The notes: generated from the sequence alone by a model not told the origin. 64,000 nucleotides of DNA from Limonium bicolor (GCA_023374045.1 CM041776.1:345463636-345527635), one strand, 5' to 3'; shown: positions 23,836-34,959, numbered from the stretch's first letter. A program made the numbers and translations.

Positions 23836-24177
23836 CTAGCACGGGCTCTGGACCGGAGCGCCACTATTACTGCAAGTGGTGCAACGGAGACACCCCGGCA
23901 AGGACTGCAAGGGTAACGATGTTCAGTGCCGATACTGTAAGAAGATGGGTCACCGCAATCATGAATGCTGGCAGAACCCAAACAGTAGGAACTACAGGCC
24001 CAAGGGGCAATGGAAGGGTAAGGCCACTACGACCACCGATGGCCAGAAGACGGCAAACCAGCCACCCCCAGATCAGAGGTACACAGAGTCCCAGAAGGGA
24101 AGGGGGGTCGGGGTCCAACAAGGCCACCCTGAATGTGGTGGACCGGTCTGAGGTGCCAGGGCCCTCTTCTAGACCAG

Positions 24178-25236
24178 GTACCGCCTAAACTGTTAAATGT
24201 AAAGAGTGTCTGCATACCGCATTTCATGCATGCAAGTGAGTGAGTTTAAATAACAATCATGTGAGTAAATAAATAAAGTATAGTGTGAGATTTACCTAAT
24301 TAGAATACTCTAAACTTAAAGGAACTTTCAATATATGTTATCCAATCCCACCCACACCAAACCCTGAAGAAACCAACATCAACATCACCGACTTTCCATT
24401 GGAGCAATGTCAGGTCATCCAGCCAGGTATGATACTTTAAATGGATACCTGACACCAGAAGCACAAATCCATATCATCAGACGATGCGACGAACTTGGAG
24501 CAAAACCAGGAGGGTTCTACACACCCGAATACCCGAACGGAGCAAGGATGCAATTGAAGATGATGTGCATGGGTAAGGACTGGAACCCTTACACCAAGTC
24601 ATATCAAGAAGTGCGAGCTGAAGATGGAGCAACAGTACCAAGTATACCAGAGGAGTTCCATGCGGTCGTTAACCACGCCGTGGGGATTGCTCAACAAGTT
24701 GAAACGGAATCAATTCCAAGTGTGAAAGCAGATCTATGCATTGTGAACTTCTACCAGAAAGGTGGACGATTAGGTATACACCAAGACAAGGACGAGTCAC
24801 CCGAGTCTCTGAGTAAGGGAGTACCCGTGGTGTCTTGGTCCATTGGTGATACCGCAGTGTTTGTATATGGCGAGCAGAAGCGTGCTGACCTCGCAAAGAA
24901 GCTATTGTTGAAATCAGGAGATGTATTAATCATGGGTGGGCAATCAAGGATGCTATATCATGGCATCAGAAAGATCAAACTGAATACCGCACCGTCGGCA
25001 GTGATCAATGCCACACACATGAAACCCGGACGTTTGAATTTGACCTTCAGACAGTTTTAAGCCTTGTATAATTATGTGATAAACCAGTGTGTATTAAGGA
25101 TGTTGTAAGTGTAAATCATGGCGACAGTATAAGCCAATGAATGTTGTAAAAAGAGTGTGTTAATGAATAAAGTGGAGTTGTTTGAAGCATATAAACCGTG
25201 TGTTACCCAATACTTATTAGTTTGCCAATGAATTAG
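24178..25236 (+). other. Putative intron 3 containing the AlkB ORF
   Basis: GTACCG follows ...SSRPG (24178), and ...GAATTAG at 25236 precedes the protease region. The interval is 1059 bp, a multiple of three, and gag and protease share one frame across it (phase 1). It would therefore splice gag to protease cleanly. Retained, it has a stop (24186-24188), so gag would end and the AlkB ORF would follow as a separate cistron. This is inferred from splice signals and frame only. Confidence 0.5.
24407..25060 (+). CDS. AlkB-type 2-oxoglutarate/Fe(II) dioxygenase carried by the retrotransposon
   Basis: 217 uninterrupted codons between gag and protease. The double-stranded beta-helix fold has iron ligands H125 and D127 (HQD in RLGIHQDKDESPE) and H185 (YHGIR). 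R209 and R215 (RLNLTFR) lie where AlkB proteins bind 2-oxoglutarate, and N114/Y116 precede the HxD. GGQSRMLYHGI and the RxNLTFRQ ending match the bacterial AlkB/plant ALKBH1 group, which oxidatively demethylates nucleic acid (m1A, m3C, 6mA or m6A depending on the member). In another frame just upstream (about 24345-24445) is wording like an ALKBH N-terminus (TDFPLEQCQVIQPGM). A shift in the T-run at 24434-24436 probably separates it, so the true start may lie upstream. Flanking gag and pol are broken but this ORF is clean. The substrate is unknown; element RNA or cDNA is my inference. A host gene captured by chance is the alternative. Confidence 0.9.
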   Translation: MSGHPARYDTLNGYLTPEAQIHIIRRCDELGAKPGGFYTPEYPNGARMQLKMMCMGKDWNPYTKSYQEVRAEDGATVPSIPEEFHAVVNHAVGIAQQVETESIPSVKADLCIVNFYQKGGRLGIHQDKDESPESLSKGVPVVSWSIGDTAVFVYGEQKRADLAKKLLLKSGDVLIMGGQSRMLYHGIRKIKLNTAPSAVINATHMKPGRLNLTFRQF

Positions 25237-25766
25237 GCTGTGCACTCGGAACGGGAGGTATACTGAGTGTCTGCAATAAGGCAGAAGCCGGCAAGAGCGG
25301 CACAATCCTCACCGGTACCTTTCCAGTGAATGGCGTGGATGCATCGATCTTGTTCGACTCTGGAGCCTCACACACATTCATTTCGCTATCATTTGCGAAA
25401 AGGCTGGGGTTAGACGGTGAAGAGATGCCAGACTTCGTGGTCACTCTCCCGTCGAAAGAGCGGATCAGATGTACCCGCTACTACCGAGATGCTATTGTTC
25501 GAATCAGGGGTGAAGAGTTTCCGATCGACTTGATAGAGTTCGACGGGCTAGGTTTTGATGTGATTGTCGGGATGAACTGGTTGGAGCGGTACAAGGGTAG
25601 AATCCTATGTGCCGAGCATCAACTGCTTCTTCGGAGTCCATCTGGGGTTACCATATCTTACCGCCAGAGGCCCAGGGAGCCTTCGACTCAGATCATCACC
25701 GCCATGGCTATGTATCACGAGTTACGACGAGGGAGTGATGTATACCTCTGCTATGTCCGGACATAG
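25237..25766 (+). pseudogene. Tekay protease (retropepsin) domain
   Basis: Aspartic protease domain with the catalytic DSGASHTFI motif near 25357-25383 and the flap/C-terminal DVIVGMNWL block near 25556-25583. It is open from the putative acceptor at 25236 to a stop at 25764. The same frame resumes RT-like sequence only after shifts. It would cleave the gag-pol polyprotein. Confidence 0.88.
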
Positions 25767-25789
25767 AGAGACCCTGAGTTTAGCCCAGA

Positions 25790-26460
25790 TGTACCGGTAG
25801 TGTCGGAGTTTCCTGATGTATTTCCTAAGGAACTGCCGGGCATGCTGCCAGCACGAGGTTAAGTTTGAGATTGACCTAGTTTCCGGGCACCGGACCCATT
25901 GCGAAAGCACCATACCGTATGGCTCCAGCAGAAGATGACAGAGCTCAGGAGCAGCTGAGAGACCTACTTGACAAGGGCTTTATCCGCCCTAGTGTTTCAC
26001 ACCATGGGGAGCGCCGGTCCTCTTCGTGAAGAAGAAGGACGGTACCTCCGCCTGTGCATTGATTATCGGGAGCTGAATGCTGTTTACGGTGAAGAACCGT
26101 TACCCCTTACCACGCATCGACGATCTATTTGATCAGCTGAGGGGAGCATCAGTATTCTCCAAGATAGACCTACGTTCCGGATACCACCAGATTGCCATCC
26201 GTGACAGTGATATCGAAAAACACGCTTTCAGAACTAGGTATGGGCATTATGAATTCACAGTTATGCCGTTTGGCTTGTCAAATGCACCAGCAAAGTTCAT
26301 GGACTTAATGAACCGTTTGTTCCAAGATCAGTTGGACAAATCAGTGGTAGTCTTCATCGATGACATACTTGGTATTCGAAATCGAGAGGTGAGCATGAAA
26401 GCCACCTGAGAGATGTATTGCAAACATTGAGAAAGAATCAGCTGTATGCTAAAGTTTTCT
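25790..26460 (+). pseudogene. Tekay reverse transcriptase domain
   Basis: RT wording runs from PVVSEFPDVFP-like sequence (about 25793) through [79 protein letters not shown] to the catalytic FIDDIL (26352-26369). Frame breaks lie near 25885, 26000, 26045, 26080, 26370 and 26455, mostly one base each. Domain order and motifs are intact, so decay is recent or an assembly artefact. Confidence 0.92.
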
Positions 26461-27200
26461 AAGTGTGAATTTTGGTTGAACCAAGTATCCTTCCTTGGAC
26501 ATGTGATTTCTGAGGCCGGATCGCTGTAGATCCGGAAAGATAGATGCAGTGCGCACCTGGCCTAGGCCGAAGACAGTTACCGACATCAGGAGCTTCCTCG
26601 TCTGGCAGGTTATTATAGAGGTTTGTAAAGAACTTCTCCAGTGTCTCGAAGCCGATGACTTCCTTGATGAAGAAGGATGCACCATTCGAGTGGACAGTCG
26701 ACTGTGAGAGTTCTTTCGCGAGTCTCAAGGTGCTCTGACATCTGCACCGGTTCTGACATTACCCAGACGTCCAGATGGTTTTGAGGTCTATTGCGACGCA
26801 TCAGGCAGGGGTATGGATTGTGTATTGATGCAGCACGGGAAGGTCGTAGCTTACACCTCCCGACAGCTGAAGAAGCATGAGGAGAACTACCCTACCCACG
26901 ATTTAGAATTGGGGGCCATTGTCTTCGCACTGAAGATATGGCGACATCATTTGTATGGGGTAAGCGTGACAATCTATTCTGACCACAAGAGTTTTAAAGT
27001 ACTTGTTCACTCAGAAGGAGTTGAACATGAGGCAAAGAAGGTGGGTTGAATTTCTGAATGATTATGACATCAATTTACAGTACAAGGAGGGTAAGGCAAA
27101 TGTGGTAGCTGACGCATTGAGTCGCCGAGCACATTCTCTCCATTCGCTAGTCTCTCATACTGGCTTGGTTGAAGAGTGCGGAGTGCTCAGATGACGGATC
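26461..27200 (+). pseudogene. Tekay RT connection and RNase H domain
   Basis: The connection region ([11 protein letters not shown], about 26478-26510) is followed by RNase H wording: [60 protein letters not shown] and ADALSRR. The conserved acidic residues (CDAS, ELGA, SDHK, ADALSR) are all present. Shifts occur near 26515, 26530, 26570, 26600 and 27045. Confidence 0.9.
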
Positions 27201-27399
27201 AGTATATGGTGGAGATTAGGCAGAAGCTTTTGATGGCACATTCGAGGGTCAGAAGTACGACTTCAGACTCCACGATGATGACCTGATTAGGCTTAATGGC
27301 CGGTTGTGTATACCCAGGAGTAGCGCTGAGTTGAAGGAGCGCATATTGAGTGAATCCCATTGTTCTACTACTTCGATTAACCCCGGAGCTTCAAAGATG

Positions 27400-28305
27400 T
27401 ATAAGGTATGAAAAGATATTTCTGGTGGGATGGAATGAAAAAGGATGTGAATGACTATGTGTTGAGGTGTCTCACTTGTCAGAAGGTCAAGTTTGAGCAC
27501 CGACGGCCTGGTGGTATGGTGCAGCCAATGCCAGTGCCGGAATGGAAGTTCCATGACATATCTATGGACTTCGTAGTAGGGCTTCCGCCTACAAGGGAGG
27601 TCTGAACATGATTTGGGTTGTAGTTGACCGACTGACCAAGGTGGCCCGATTCATTCCGATGAAGGACACCTGGAAAGTGGCAAGATTGGTAGAACTATTC
27701 GATAAAGAAATTGTAAGACATCATGGTGTACCAAAGATGATTGTATCTGACAGAGATACCAGATTCCTATCCAGATATTGGAAGTCTACACGAGAGGCAT
27801 TGGGTACTGAACTGAAATTGAGTACAGCGTTTCCCCACAGACCGATGGTCAGAGTGAGCGCACTATTCAGACACTTGAGGATATGCTACGTGCATGTGCA
27901 CTTGACTTTCAGACCAGCTGGATTGATAAGTTACATCTGATCGAGTTTAGTTACAACAACAGTTATCATGCATCGATCAAGATGTCTCCCTTCCAGGCAC
28001 TGTACGGTAGACCATGCCGCACGCCATTATGCTGGGATGAGTCGAGTGAGACGGTCATTATAGGACCAGAGTATCTGGAACAGGTTCAGGCAGAAGTTCG
28101 CCAGATCCGGGCTAATATGAAAGCAGCTCAGGATAGACAGAAGTCGTACGCAGATGTGCGCCGACGTGACCTGGAGTTCGCCGTGGGCGATCAGGTATTT
28201 TTGAGAGTATCCCCCATGAAGGGAGTGTTTCGTTTTGGCCAGAAAGGCAAGTTGAGCCCAAAATATGTGGGGCCTTATGTTGTGACGGAGCGGATCGCCC
28301 GGTAG
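27400..28305 (+). pseudogene. Tekay integrase domain
   Basis: Contains the zinc-binding end (RYFWWDGMKKDV, CLTCQKVK), then core wording with the DDE triad: D in MDFVVGLP (about 27565), D in IVSDRDTRF (about 27742-27768) and E in the TDGQSERTIQTLE block (about 27838-27880, one base out of frame). Next come NNSYHASIKMSPFQALYGRPCR and the GPY/F motif (KLSPKYVGPYVV, about 28251-28286). The GPY/F motif and the chromodomain that follows mark a chromovirus. Confidence 0.92.
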
Positions 28306-28603
28306 CTTATAGACTTGACTTACCCGCCGAGCTGGGCAAGGTACATGATGTATTTCATGTGTCCCAGTTGAAGAAGTATATGTCTCATCCGTCTCATGTG
28401 CTTCAGCCTGAAAGGCTAACTTTAGAGCCGACCATGCGATCAGTGGAGACTCCGGTACGATTCTGGACACTAAGACTCGAGACACTCGCCATAAGTCTGT
28501 GAGACTGGTGAAGGTTCTCTGGTCTAACCAGGACGTTGAGGAGGCCACTTGGGAGCTGGAAGATAAGATGAAGGCGAAGTACCCGTCGTTGTTTACTTCT
28601 TAG
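28290..28603 (+). pseudogene. Tekay chromodomain and C-terminus
   Basis: Linker wording (DLPAELGKVHDVFHVSQLKKY) leads into a chromodomain with RLVKVLWSNQDVEEATWELE and a stop at 28601-28603. Chromodomains of this clade steer integration to particular chromatin. Two small shifts separate it from the integrase. Confidence 0.9.
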
Positions 28604-28875
28604 TGTTTGTATGTATAGGGTACGGGCGTACCCCTATTTAAGGGGGGTAGAGCCGTTTCGGTTATGGTTGTGTGTGACATGTATTTGAATACATTTCTAT
28701 GTTATGTTACAGACCGCTGAGTCTGAATGATGTTGTGATGTTTTGTTGTTTGGACCATGTGTCCGATATGATATAAAGATGTTGTTAATGTGATATAGAA
28801 GTGTTGTTGATATGTGTTCTCATGTTCTAATGTTTAAGTTATGTGGAAGTATGAACTTTGAGGACAAGTTCTTTT

Positions 28876-28883
28876 AAGGGGGG
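28876..28883 (+). other. Polypurine tract of the Tekay element
   Basis: aagggggg lies five bases before the 3' LTR. It is the expected plus-strand priming site. Confidence 0.9.
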
Positions 28884-28888
28884 TAGAT

Positions 28889-31800
28889 TGAAATACCCCA
28901 AACCTAGTTATGTTGTTTAAACACCTAAATAGGGTGTAATAAGACTAAAAGAGTCTTAGAAACCTTAGTAAACAATTTAAACTAAAGGAAACACAAAATG
29001 TGCTTTAAAGTCAATAAAGCCAAATGTGCTCTAAGCTTGGGATAAACTTGGGTAAGACCTAATGAGCCTACCAAGACCTCATTTATACACTAATGAACAT
29101 ATTAACCAATTACCAAAGAAAACCAAGCTTGAAAACAAGTTTAAACACAAAATGTGCTTTAAGGAGTCTTAAAGCACATTTTTGAAAAATTGTCTTGTAA
29201 ATGAGTTTTTGAATGGCTAAATGTCCATCATTACTCTTAAATATATATGTGTACTATATAGTATCACATTTGGGTGGCTATATTAGTGGGAAATCAAAAT
29301 TTTCACTTCTATGTGCCTTGTTTAGGTGAATAGTGATTTTTTATAAGCTAGTTTATAACATATGTTGTATTAAGTAATTAAATTGACAAACAAGACTAAA
29401 ATACCCTCATACTAATAAAGGGGGCCGGTTTTTAAGTGTGGTGACTCACCACTCTCTAGTTGATATAATAAGTAAGTAAAGAAAACTAATTAAAACTACT
29501 TTTTACTTATTACTACAAATATCTCCTTAAAAGCAAATCCTATCTTCATTCTCATTTCTTTCCTTCATTCCCACGGTTCCAAACACCATCTTCTACCTCT
29601 CTTCTTTGTTCTCTCTCGGTAATACTACTACCACCATAGAAACTCCATCTTTGACCACTTGCTAAATCAAGCTCACTTGTCCAATCAAATTCTAAGACCA
29701 CCAATCTCTTCCTCTCATCAAGCTCTTCATTCCTATCTCCTCAAAACTCCAAGAGCTCCATTTGGTGCCAAGGTGTTCCACCATTGAAGGAGCTTGAGCT
29801 TGTATTTTGACATATTGTTGATCTCCTTTGCTTCTAGGTAAGGAATCTCAAAGAAAAATCATGTTTCCTCCATGTTCTTACCTTGACCGAAAATACACAT
29901 TGATAGCTCTTTGTGTGACTTTGTTCTAGCTTCATTTCAACTCTTCATGGACTAGGTGGAGTCCTCTCTTGTTATATATTCAAACTCTCTTCAAAGATCA
30001 AGGTAAAACAACTACATTAATGTTTTTGAAACAATGTAAAATTAGGGTTTACAATGAGATGAAGCTTATAGCTTGAATACTCATTATAATGTTTGTATAT
30101 TGTTTAGAACTTGACAAGGAATCAAAATACCATACGGTTTTGAAAGGAAACAAGAAGGAAGTGTTTTGGAAAAGAGGTAAATCTATTAACCTTATGTTGT
30201 TTAATGCCTTAGGAGAAATGAGCTTATAAATGCTTATTAAAACTACCTAAAGAGCAAATGGTGAATGACCTAGTAAATGTTCTCAAAGAGACGTAAAATA
30301 ACATATGTCTTGTTGTATGTAATCGCAGGTTAAAGGCATATATATTGTGGAAATTCAGTGTTTATGATTTAAGCACTTTAAGGGCCTAAGAGCCATGCAT
30401 TTTAAGGGCCTAAGTGCCATGCAATTCAATTATGCACTATATTGTGATGTAGTGTGAATTTGGTGAAGTTGTGTAAGAAAGTGTTCTTGGTGTTCTTAGT
30501 GTTCTTGGATGTTTAATGATGAAAATAGTGTGCTATGGTGTGACAAAATACTAGGAGAACTTATGTCGAAATTTAGGAAATGCATAAGGAGTTCAAGATG
30601 TTGTAAAGGAATTTTGATGAACTAGGAAGTGTTCTAGAGTGTAAAAAGGACATAGACATGATCTTGAGGTTTTAGCAAGTACCAAAGCCACCTTGGGACT
30701 TAGGTAAATACTTAGGCAAACTTTGGTAATAAGGAGAAAGTGTAAACTTGGAAAAGAATGTTCAAGATGGATATAAGGAGTTAGTTGTGAGAGATGATGC
30801 TTGAGAGATGATGTTAAAATAAGGAGAAAGCATTTTGGGATAGTAGTTGTCATAGGTGAGAAACACCATTTAGAAACCTAGTATAAAATGTTATAAGTGT
30901 CAAGGAATTTTACAAAGAAATAAGTAAAGGCTTAAGGAATTAGAAAATGAGTTTCATGGATGTTGTATGTGGATATAAGGTTACCAAATGTTGTTAGGAA
31001 GCATTAAGAGGCATTAGAAGAAGTTTGGTGAAGATTTGGCAAAATTTGGGTAAGTTTAGAGGACGTCCGACCCAGGGGTCCGACCCAGTTTTGGGTCGGA
31101 CAGCCTCTGTTAGACGTTAGGAAAATGTTCTGTAATGGTCCGACCCAAAAGGGTGGGTCGGACATGGGTCGGACGGTCATATTTCAAAGGAGGAAAATGT
31201 TTCTGGAATGGTCCGACCCAGTCGAATGAGTCGGACGTGGGTCGGACGGGCATGTTTTGTAAGGCGGTGAAGTTCTCTGTAATGGTCCGACCCAGTCGAG
31301 TGAGTCATTGGGTCGGACATGTCTCTGGAATGGTCCGACCCATAAGGTTGGGTCGGACATGGGTCGGACATGGTAAGGTTTTTCAGACCCGAAAACCACT
31401 GGAAGGGTCCGACCCAGTTGTGGGTCGGACGGTATCAAATTTTTTTTAAAAAAAAACAGAAACAGAAAAGAATGTGTCTTATGTAGTTAACCCTAGGGTT
31501 TTAATGAGGGTAACCTAGGGTGAGTTAGGCATTAAAACATGTCATACAATCATGTTAAATACTTAGTAAGTTTGAAGTTAAATAAATAATTAACCGACGT
31601 TACTAATGTGTTTAGGGTTCTCGCAAGGTGGAAATCAGTCGAGGCAAGGACCAAGGTATGGTTTTCTTGCAGTCTGTTGCCTACCGGTTTACACCGGCTT
31701 GTGTGTTGTTTGTTTTTCTGTGTGTTTATGACTTTGTAAGATTAAGCCATGTAAAGAGTTTACCGTTGTTAAATATCATTATGTTGTTGAGTATGACTCA

Positions 31801-32803
31801 CTCTTCCCTTGTGTGTGTCTAACAAGACTTGACCTATTATTGTGAAATGTTGGTTGTGTTCAATGATGAACTACTAACAAGGGCTAACGGGGGAAGTGAG
31901 GAGTCCGGTCTGTTCCGGCCACGCGTGTGAGTATGGGAGTCGATGTCATAACCGGTTCGATTCTCTCTGTATGTTATGGTTAAGTTTCCAATTTGGTTTC
32001 TAACCTTCCCTTTAGCTTAACCAAGGCTATTTTACTGACTCACGTCGGGCCACAGGGGCATACTATGTGTTATTTCGGTGTGCTTGGATCACTATATCCG
32101 AGGCACCTTGTGTTAAGTTAATCGTTCAATCTAACCGGACGGTAACGAGTTATGTAATGAGCTAAGTATGAGCATGGCAACATTCTCTAGGCTCTTAATG
32201 GGGACTAACTGTGTTGGTTCTCTTCCTAAAAGGAATTGTATGTGTGTAATGGTGTTATGATGTGTACAATACCCATGTTATGTTATATATGTATGAGTTG
32301 TGTGTTTTAAAAATAAATACCATGTCATCATGACAAATAGTTGCGCGCATTCCGGTAGTCGATGGGCTGCGCGTTAACCATGCCAGCCAAGGGTTGCTGA
32401 CCCCCTTGGGGGATCCATATTTCTTTTACTGCAGGATGAGGATCGAAGAAGCGGAGTGGCTCTAGATCCTAGGGTGTAGTTTACTTTTGGAGTACTTTTG
32501 GATGTTGGCCCGGGATGCGCATGTGCTCCCGTGGCGTGTTATATACTTGATAATGACGGTTTACAGTGACAGTATACAGCAAAGGATTTATGTAAACACT
32601 CGGTATTTTGTTGATGTATATTAATGGTTATTAGTTCTATGCTCGGGAGTCTGATCATCAGACCGGTACACTTGTATTTATTCAGCCTTGTTAACCACGT
32701 GGGTGGTTGACGGCGTTGTAGCACCAAACGTTTAGTTACTGTTTAGTTGTTTATATTCCGCTGCGATTCCAAGTAATGTATTGTGCGTAGTAGGGGTGTT
32801 ACA
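28889..32803 (+). repeat. 3' LTR of the Tekay element (3915 bp)
   Basis: Nearly identical to 18568-22506. By eye I noted roughly a dozen substitutions (for example near 31551 and 31677), while one-base and short indels are at least as common. Two deletions shorten the hairpin array (31067-31432). It ends gtaggggtgttaca, then TAAAA. Confidence 0.95.
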
Positions 32804-32808
32804 TAAAA

Positions 32809-33355
32809 ACACCGCAATCGATAAGGTTTTAAAATACAGAGTGGATAAGCCCAGGAAATGGACAGGCTCAAAGTCAGTCGGGTTCATGGGCAGCACTTAT
32901 CAGCCCCCAGGTGAGAAAAGTGGAACTAGGAGTGTGTCGACTGTGAATACAACATGCATGGGTACAAGCACATCAAAAACCCTAACGGGAAACTCCTATG
33001 GATCGAACTCGGTGACGGGGCGGAATAAGTCGATGGACCTAGAAGCCTGAAGGTGCAAAACGCTGGCTTGTGCTACCGGTGCGGAGAGAAGTGGCATCCA
33101 GGCCATCGATACAGAAATTTTGGGCTGCAACTACTGACGTTGGAGGAAGAGAATCTAAACCTGGAAGAGACACTAGGGCTGCTGGAGGAGGGCGACAATA
33201 CTGGGTTGGAAAGAGAGACGACATAGGCCAATTTGTCCTTGCACTTTGTCATGGGGATTCCGTCGAAGAGAACCATTAAAATGTGGGGAGAAATTAACGG
33301 TAGGAAAGTCTCCACCCTTGTCGACAATGGGGCCACCCACAATTTTATTTAGTAG
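32809..33355 (+). pseudogene. Old gypsy gag 3' part and protease
   Basis: Continues the gag broken at 18567: a basic region, a zinc knuckle reading CYRCGEKWHPGH with the last cysteine changed to arginine (33079-33114 region), then protease wording VDNGATHNF (about 33319-33345), where the usual DSG active site reads DNG. Stops follow. Both key-residue losses fit an inactive old copy. Confidence 0.8.
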
Positions 33356-33699
33356 GCCCCCTGCAACTTAGAACAGATCCCTCAGTGTCGTTAGCTGTTA
33401 TCGTCAAAACCATCCTTGCAATCACGAGCCATGGAATCTGCCGAAACGTGGAGCTTACCATACAGGGCTTCAAGTTTAACCAAGATTTCATTCCGCTTCA
33501 TTTGACTGGAATCGACGTTATTCCAGGGTGGGAATGGCTAGTCTCCTTGGGAGACACTAGAACCAATTGGGTAGATTATCCATCTGATTTGTGCAAGATG
33601 GACAACAGGTTCACCTTAAAGGGAATCCAAATTAGTGTGTGGTAGAAGTTGGGTTGCAAACCTTACACCGCATTGTCATAGAAGAACAATAGGGCTGTG

Positions 33700-34890
33700 T
33701 GATCTTGATGTCGTTACAAGGCAAGGGTGGTGCTGAGGCTGGAATTAGTGAATTGTGATTCGACGAGTTGCTACAGTAATTTCACACGGTGTTCCAAGAG
33801 ACCACGGGATTACCACCCGCTAGGTTTCATGACCACGCTATCCCCTTACTTCCTAGAGCTCCACCTCCGAATATTCGGCCTTATCACTACCTGTACTATC
33901 AGAAGATAAAAATTAAGCGAATAGTTCGGGAACTACTGCTATCAGGAGCGATCCGCCCAAATAATAGGCCATTATCCAGCAGCCTAGTTCTACTTGTCAA
34001 GAAGAAGAACCGGGAATGGCGCTTCTGCGTCGACTACCGGGACTTAAATGAAATTACAGTTCCTGACAAGTTCAAGATTCCGATGATTGATGAACTATTA
34101 GATGAGTTGAACAAGGCCATAATATTGTCCAAATTGGACCTCAAGTTGGGATGCCATCACATTCGAGTAAGGACAGAGAATATATAAGACTGGGTTTTGA
34201 ACTCACCAAGGCCATTACAAGTTTGGCCAACGGAATGCACCAACCACCTTCCAAGCTGTGATGAACCAGGTTTTTCAACCTTTTCTTTGGAAATTTGTAC
34301 TTTTTTATGACATATTGGTTTATAGTGCCACCCAATAGGAGCATCTATAACCCTTGGAGGCAATATTACAGGTTATGACTGAAATTCAGTTAGTAGCAAA
34401 TCCAAGTAAATGCCATTGTTTCCAAACTCAACTATAGTACTTAGGCCATTTGATTTCTGTCAATGGCGTGGCTACTAACCTTAAAAAAATTCATTGTATG
34501 GTTGAGTGGCCAACTCCTAAAACAGTGAAGCACTTCCGGGGACTCTTAGGGTTGACAGGGTATTACCGCCAGTTTGTCCAGGGCTATGGGACTGTGGCAG
34601 CCTCATTGACAGCATTGCTATGAAATAATTCATTCCAATTGAATGAGCAAGATTAGTTGACCTTTGAGGAGTCAAAGAGGAGAATGACCACCGTTCCAGT
34701 TTTGGCCATGCCTGACTTCTCTAAAGTGTTCACCGTTGAATAGGCGTTTCGGGCTAGGAGCTATGCTGATGCATGAAGGCAAACCAATTGCCTATCCGAG
34801 TCAAGACTTTGAGATCCATTACAAACCCGGAAAAGAAAACCAGGTAGCTGATGCGTTGTCCAGAAGAGAAGAACAACATATGCACGCCTT
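33700..34890 (+). pseudogene. Old gypsy reverse transcriptase and RNase H remnant
   Basis: RT wording includes TTGLPPARFHDHAIPL, GAIRPNNRPLSSSLVLLVKKK, WRFCVDYRDLNEIT, PMIDELLDEL and LSKLDLKLGCHHI, then a shift, a YDILVYS-like block (about 34307-34325), [10 protein letters not shown] (about 34545-34575) and RNase H-like ending [10 protein letters not shown] (about 34841-34870). The block between PAL..AMPDF and the RNase H end is shortened. Stops and shifts are throughout. Confidence 0.85.
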
Positions 34891-34959
34891 GTCTGCAGTA
34901 ACTTAGGAAGGTTGGGAACAACTTGATGATGAAATTCAGCAAAACCAGAAACTGCGGAG

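Larger units (their letters stand above)
22724..24177 (+). pseudogene. gag of the Tekay element, with two putative introns and several frame breaks
   Basis: ATG at 22724 (MAGRPRGRGRG). A capsid region follows with LRPPLFSGETDPRKLEAYI, LAAYYLKGSAQNWW and DEYYSAFIGLIHLLPDLGYS, then a basic linker and two CX2CX4HX4C-type knuckles (CKWC... with its tail in another frame at about 23874-23910, and CRYCKKMGHRNHEC at 23931-23972). The frame is broken near 22770, 23105, 23610, 23880 and 24110, mostly by single-base changes. Two GT-AG intervals (23397-23491 and 23753-23835) interrupt conserved gag sequence and restore phase when removed. Gag would form the particle and bind RNA through the knuckles. 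Confidence 0.88.
18568..32803 (+). mobile_element. Young Tekay-type chromovirus LTR retrotransposon carrying an AlkB ORF
   Basis: A complete 14.2-kb Ty3/gypsy element with LTRs 18568-22506 and 28889-32803 (TG...CA), a tRNA-Met primer-binding site (tggtatcagagc, 22512-22523), a polypurine tract (aagggggg, 28876-28883) and a perfect 5-bp target duplication TAAAA (18563-18567 and 32804-32808). The coding order is gag, AlkB, protease, RT, RNase H, integrase, chromodomain. The chromodomain ending (LVKVLWSNQ..EEATWE) and domain order are those of the Tekay/Del chromovirus clade. The LTRs are nearly identical, so the insertion is recent. gag and pol contain many 1-bp shifts, which may be real decay or assembly error. 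Confidence 0.93.

Noticed and set aside
24669..24896. Minus-strand ORFs inside the AlkB ORF
   Set aside because: Antisense shadows of the AlkB codons.
24407..25060. AlkB ORF as an ordinary host ALKBH gene with a retrotransposon inserted around it
   Set aside because: It lies between the primer-binding site and the polypurine tract of one element with matching LTRs and a perfect target duplication, in the same strand, and gag and protease keep phase across it.
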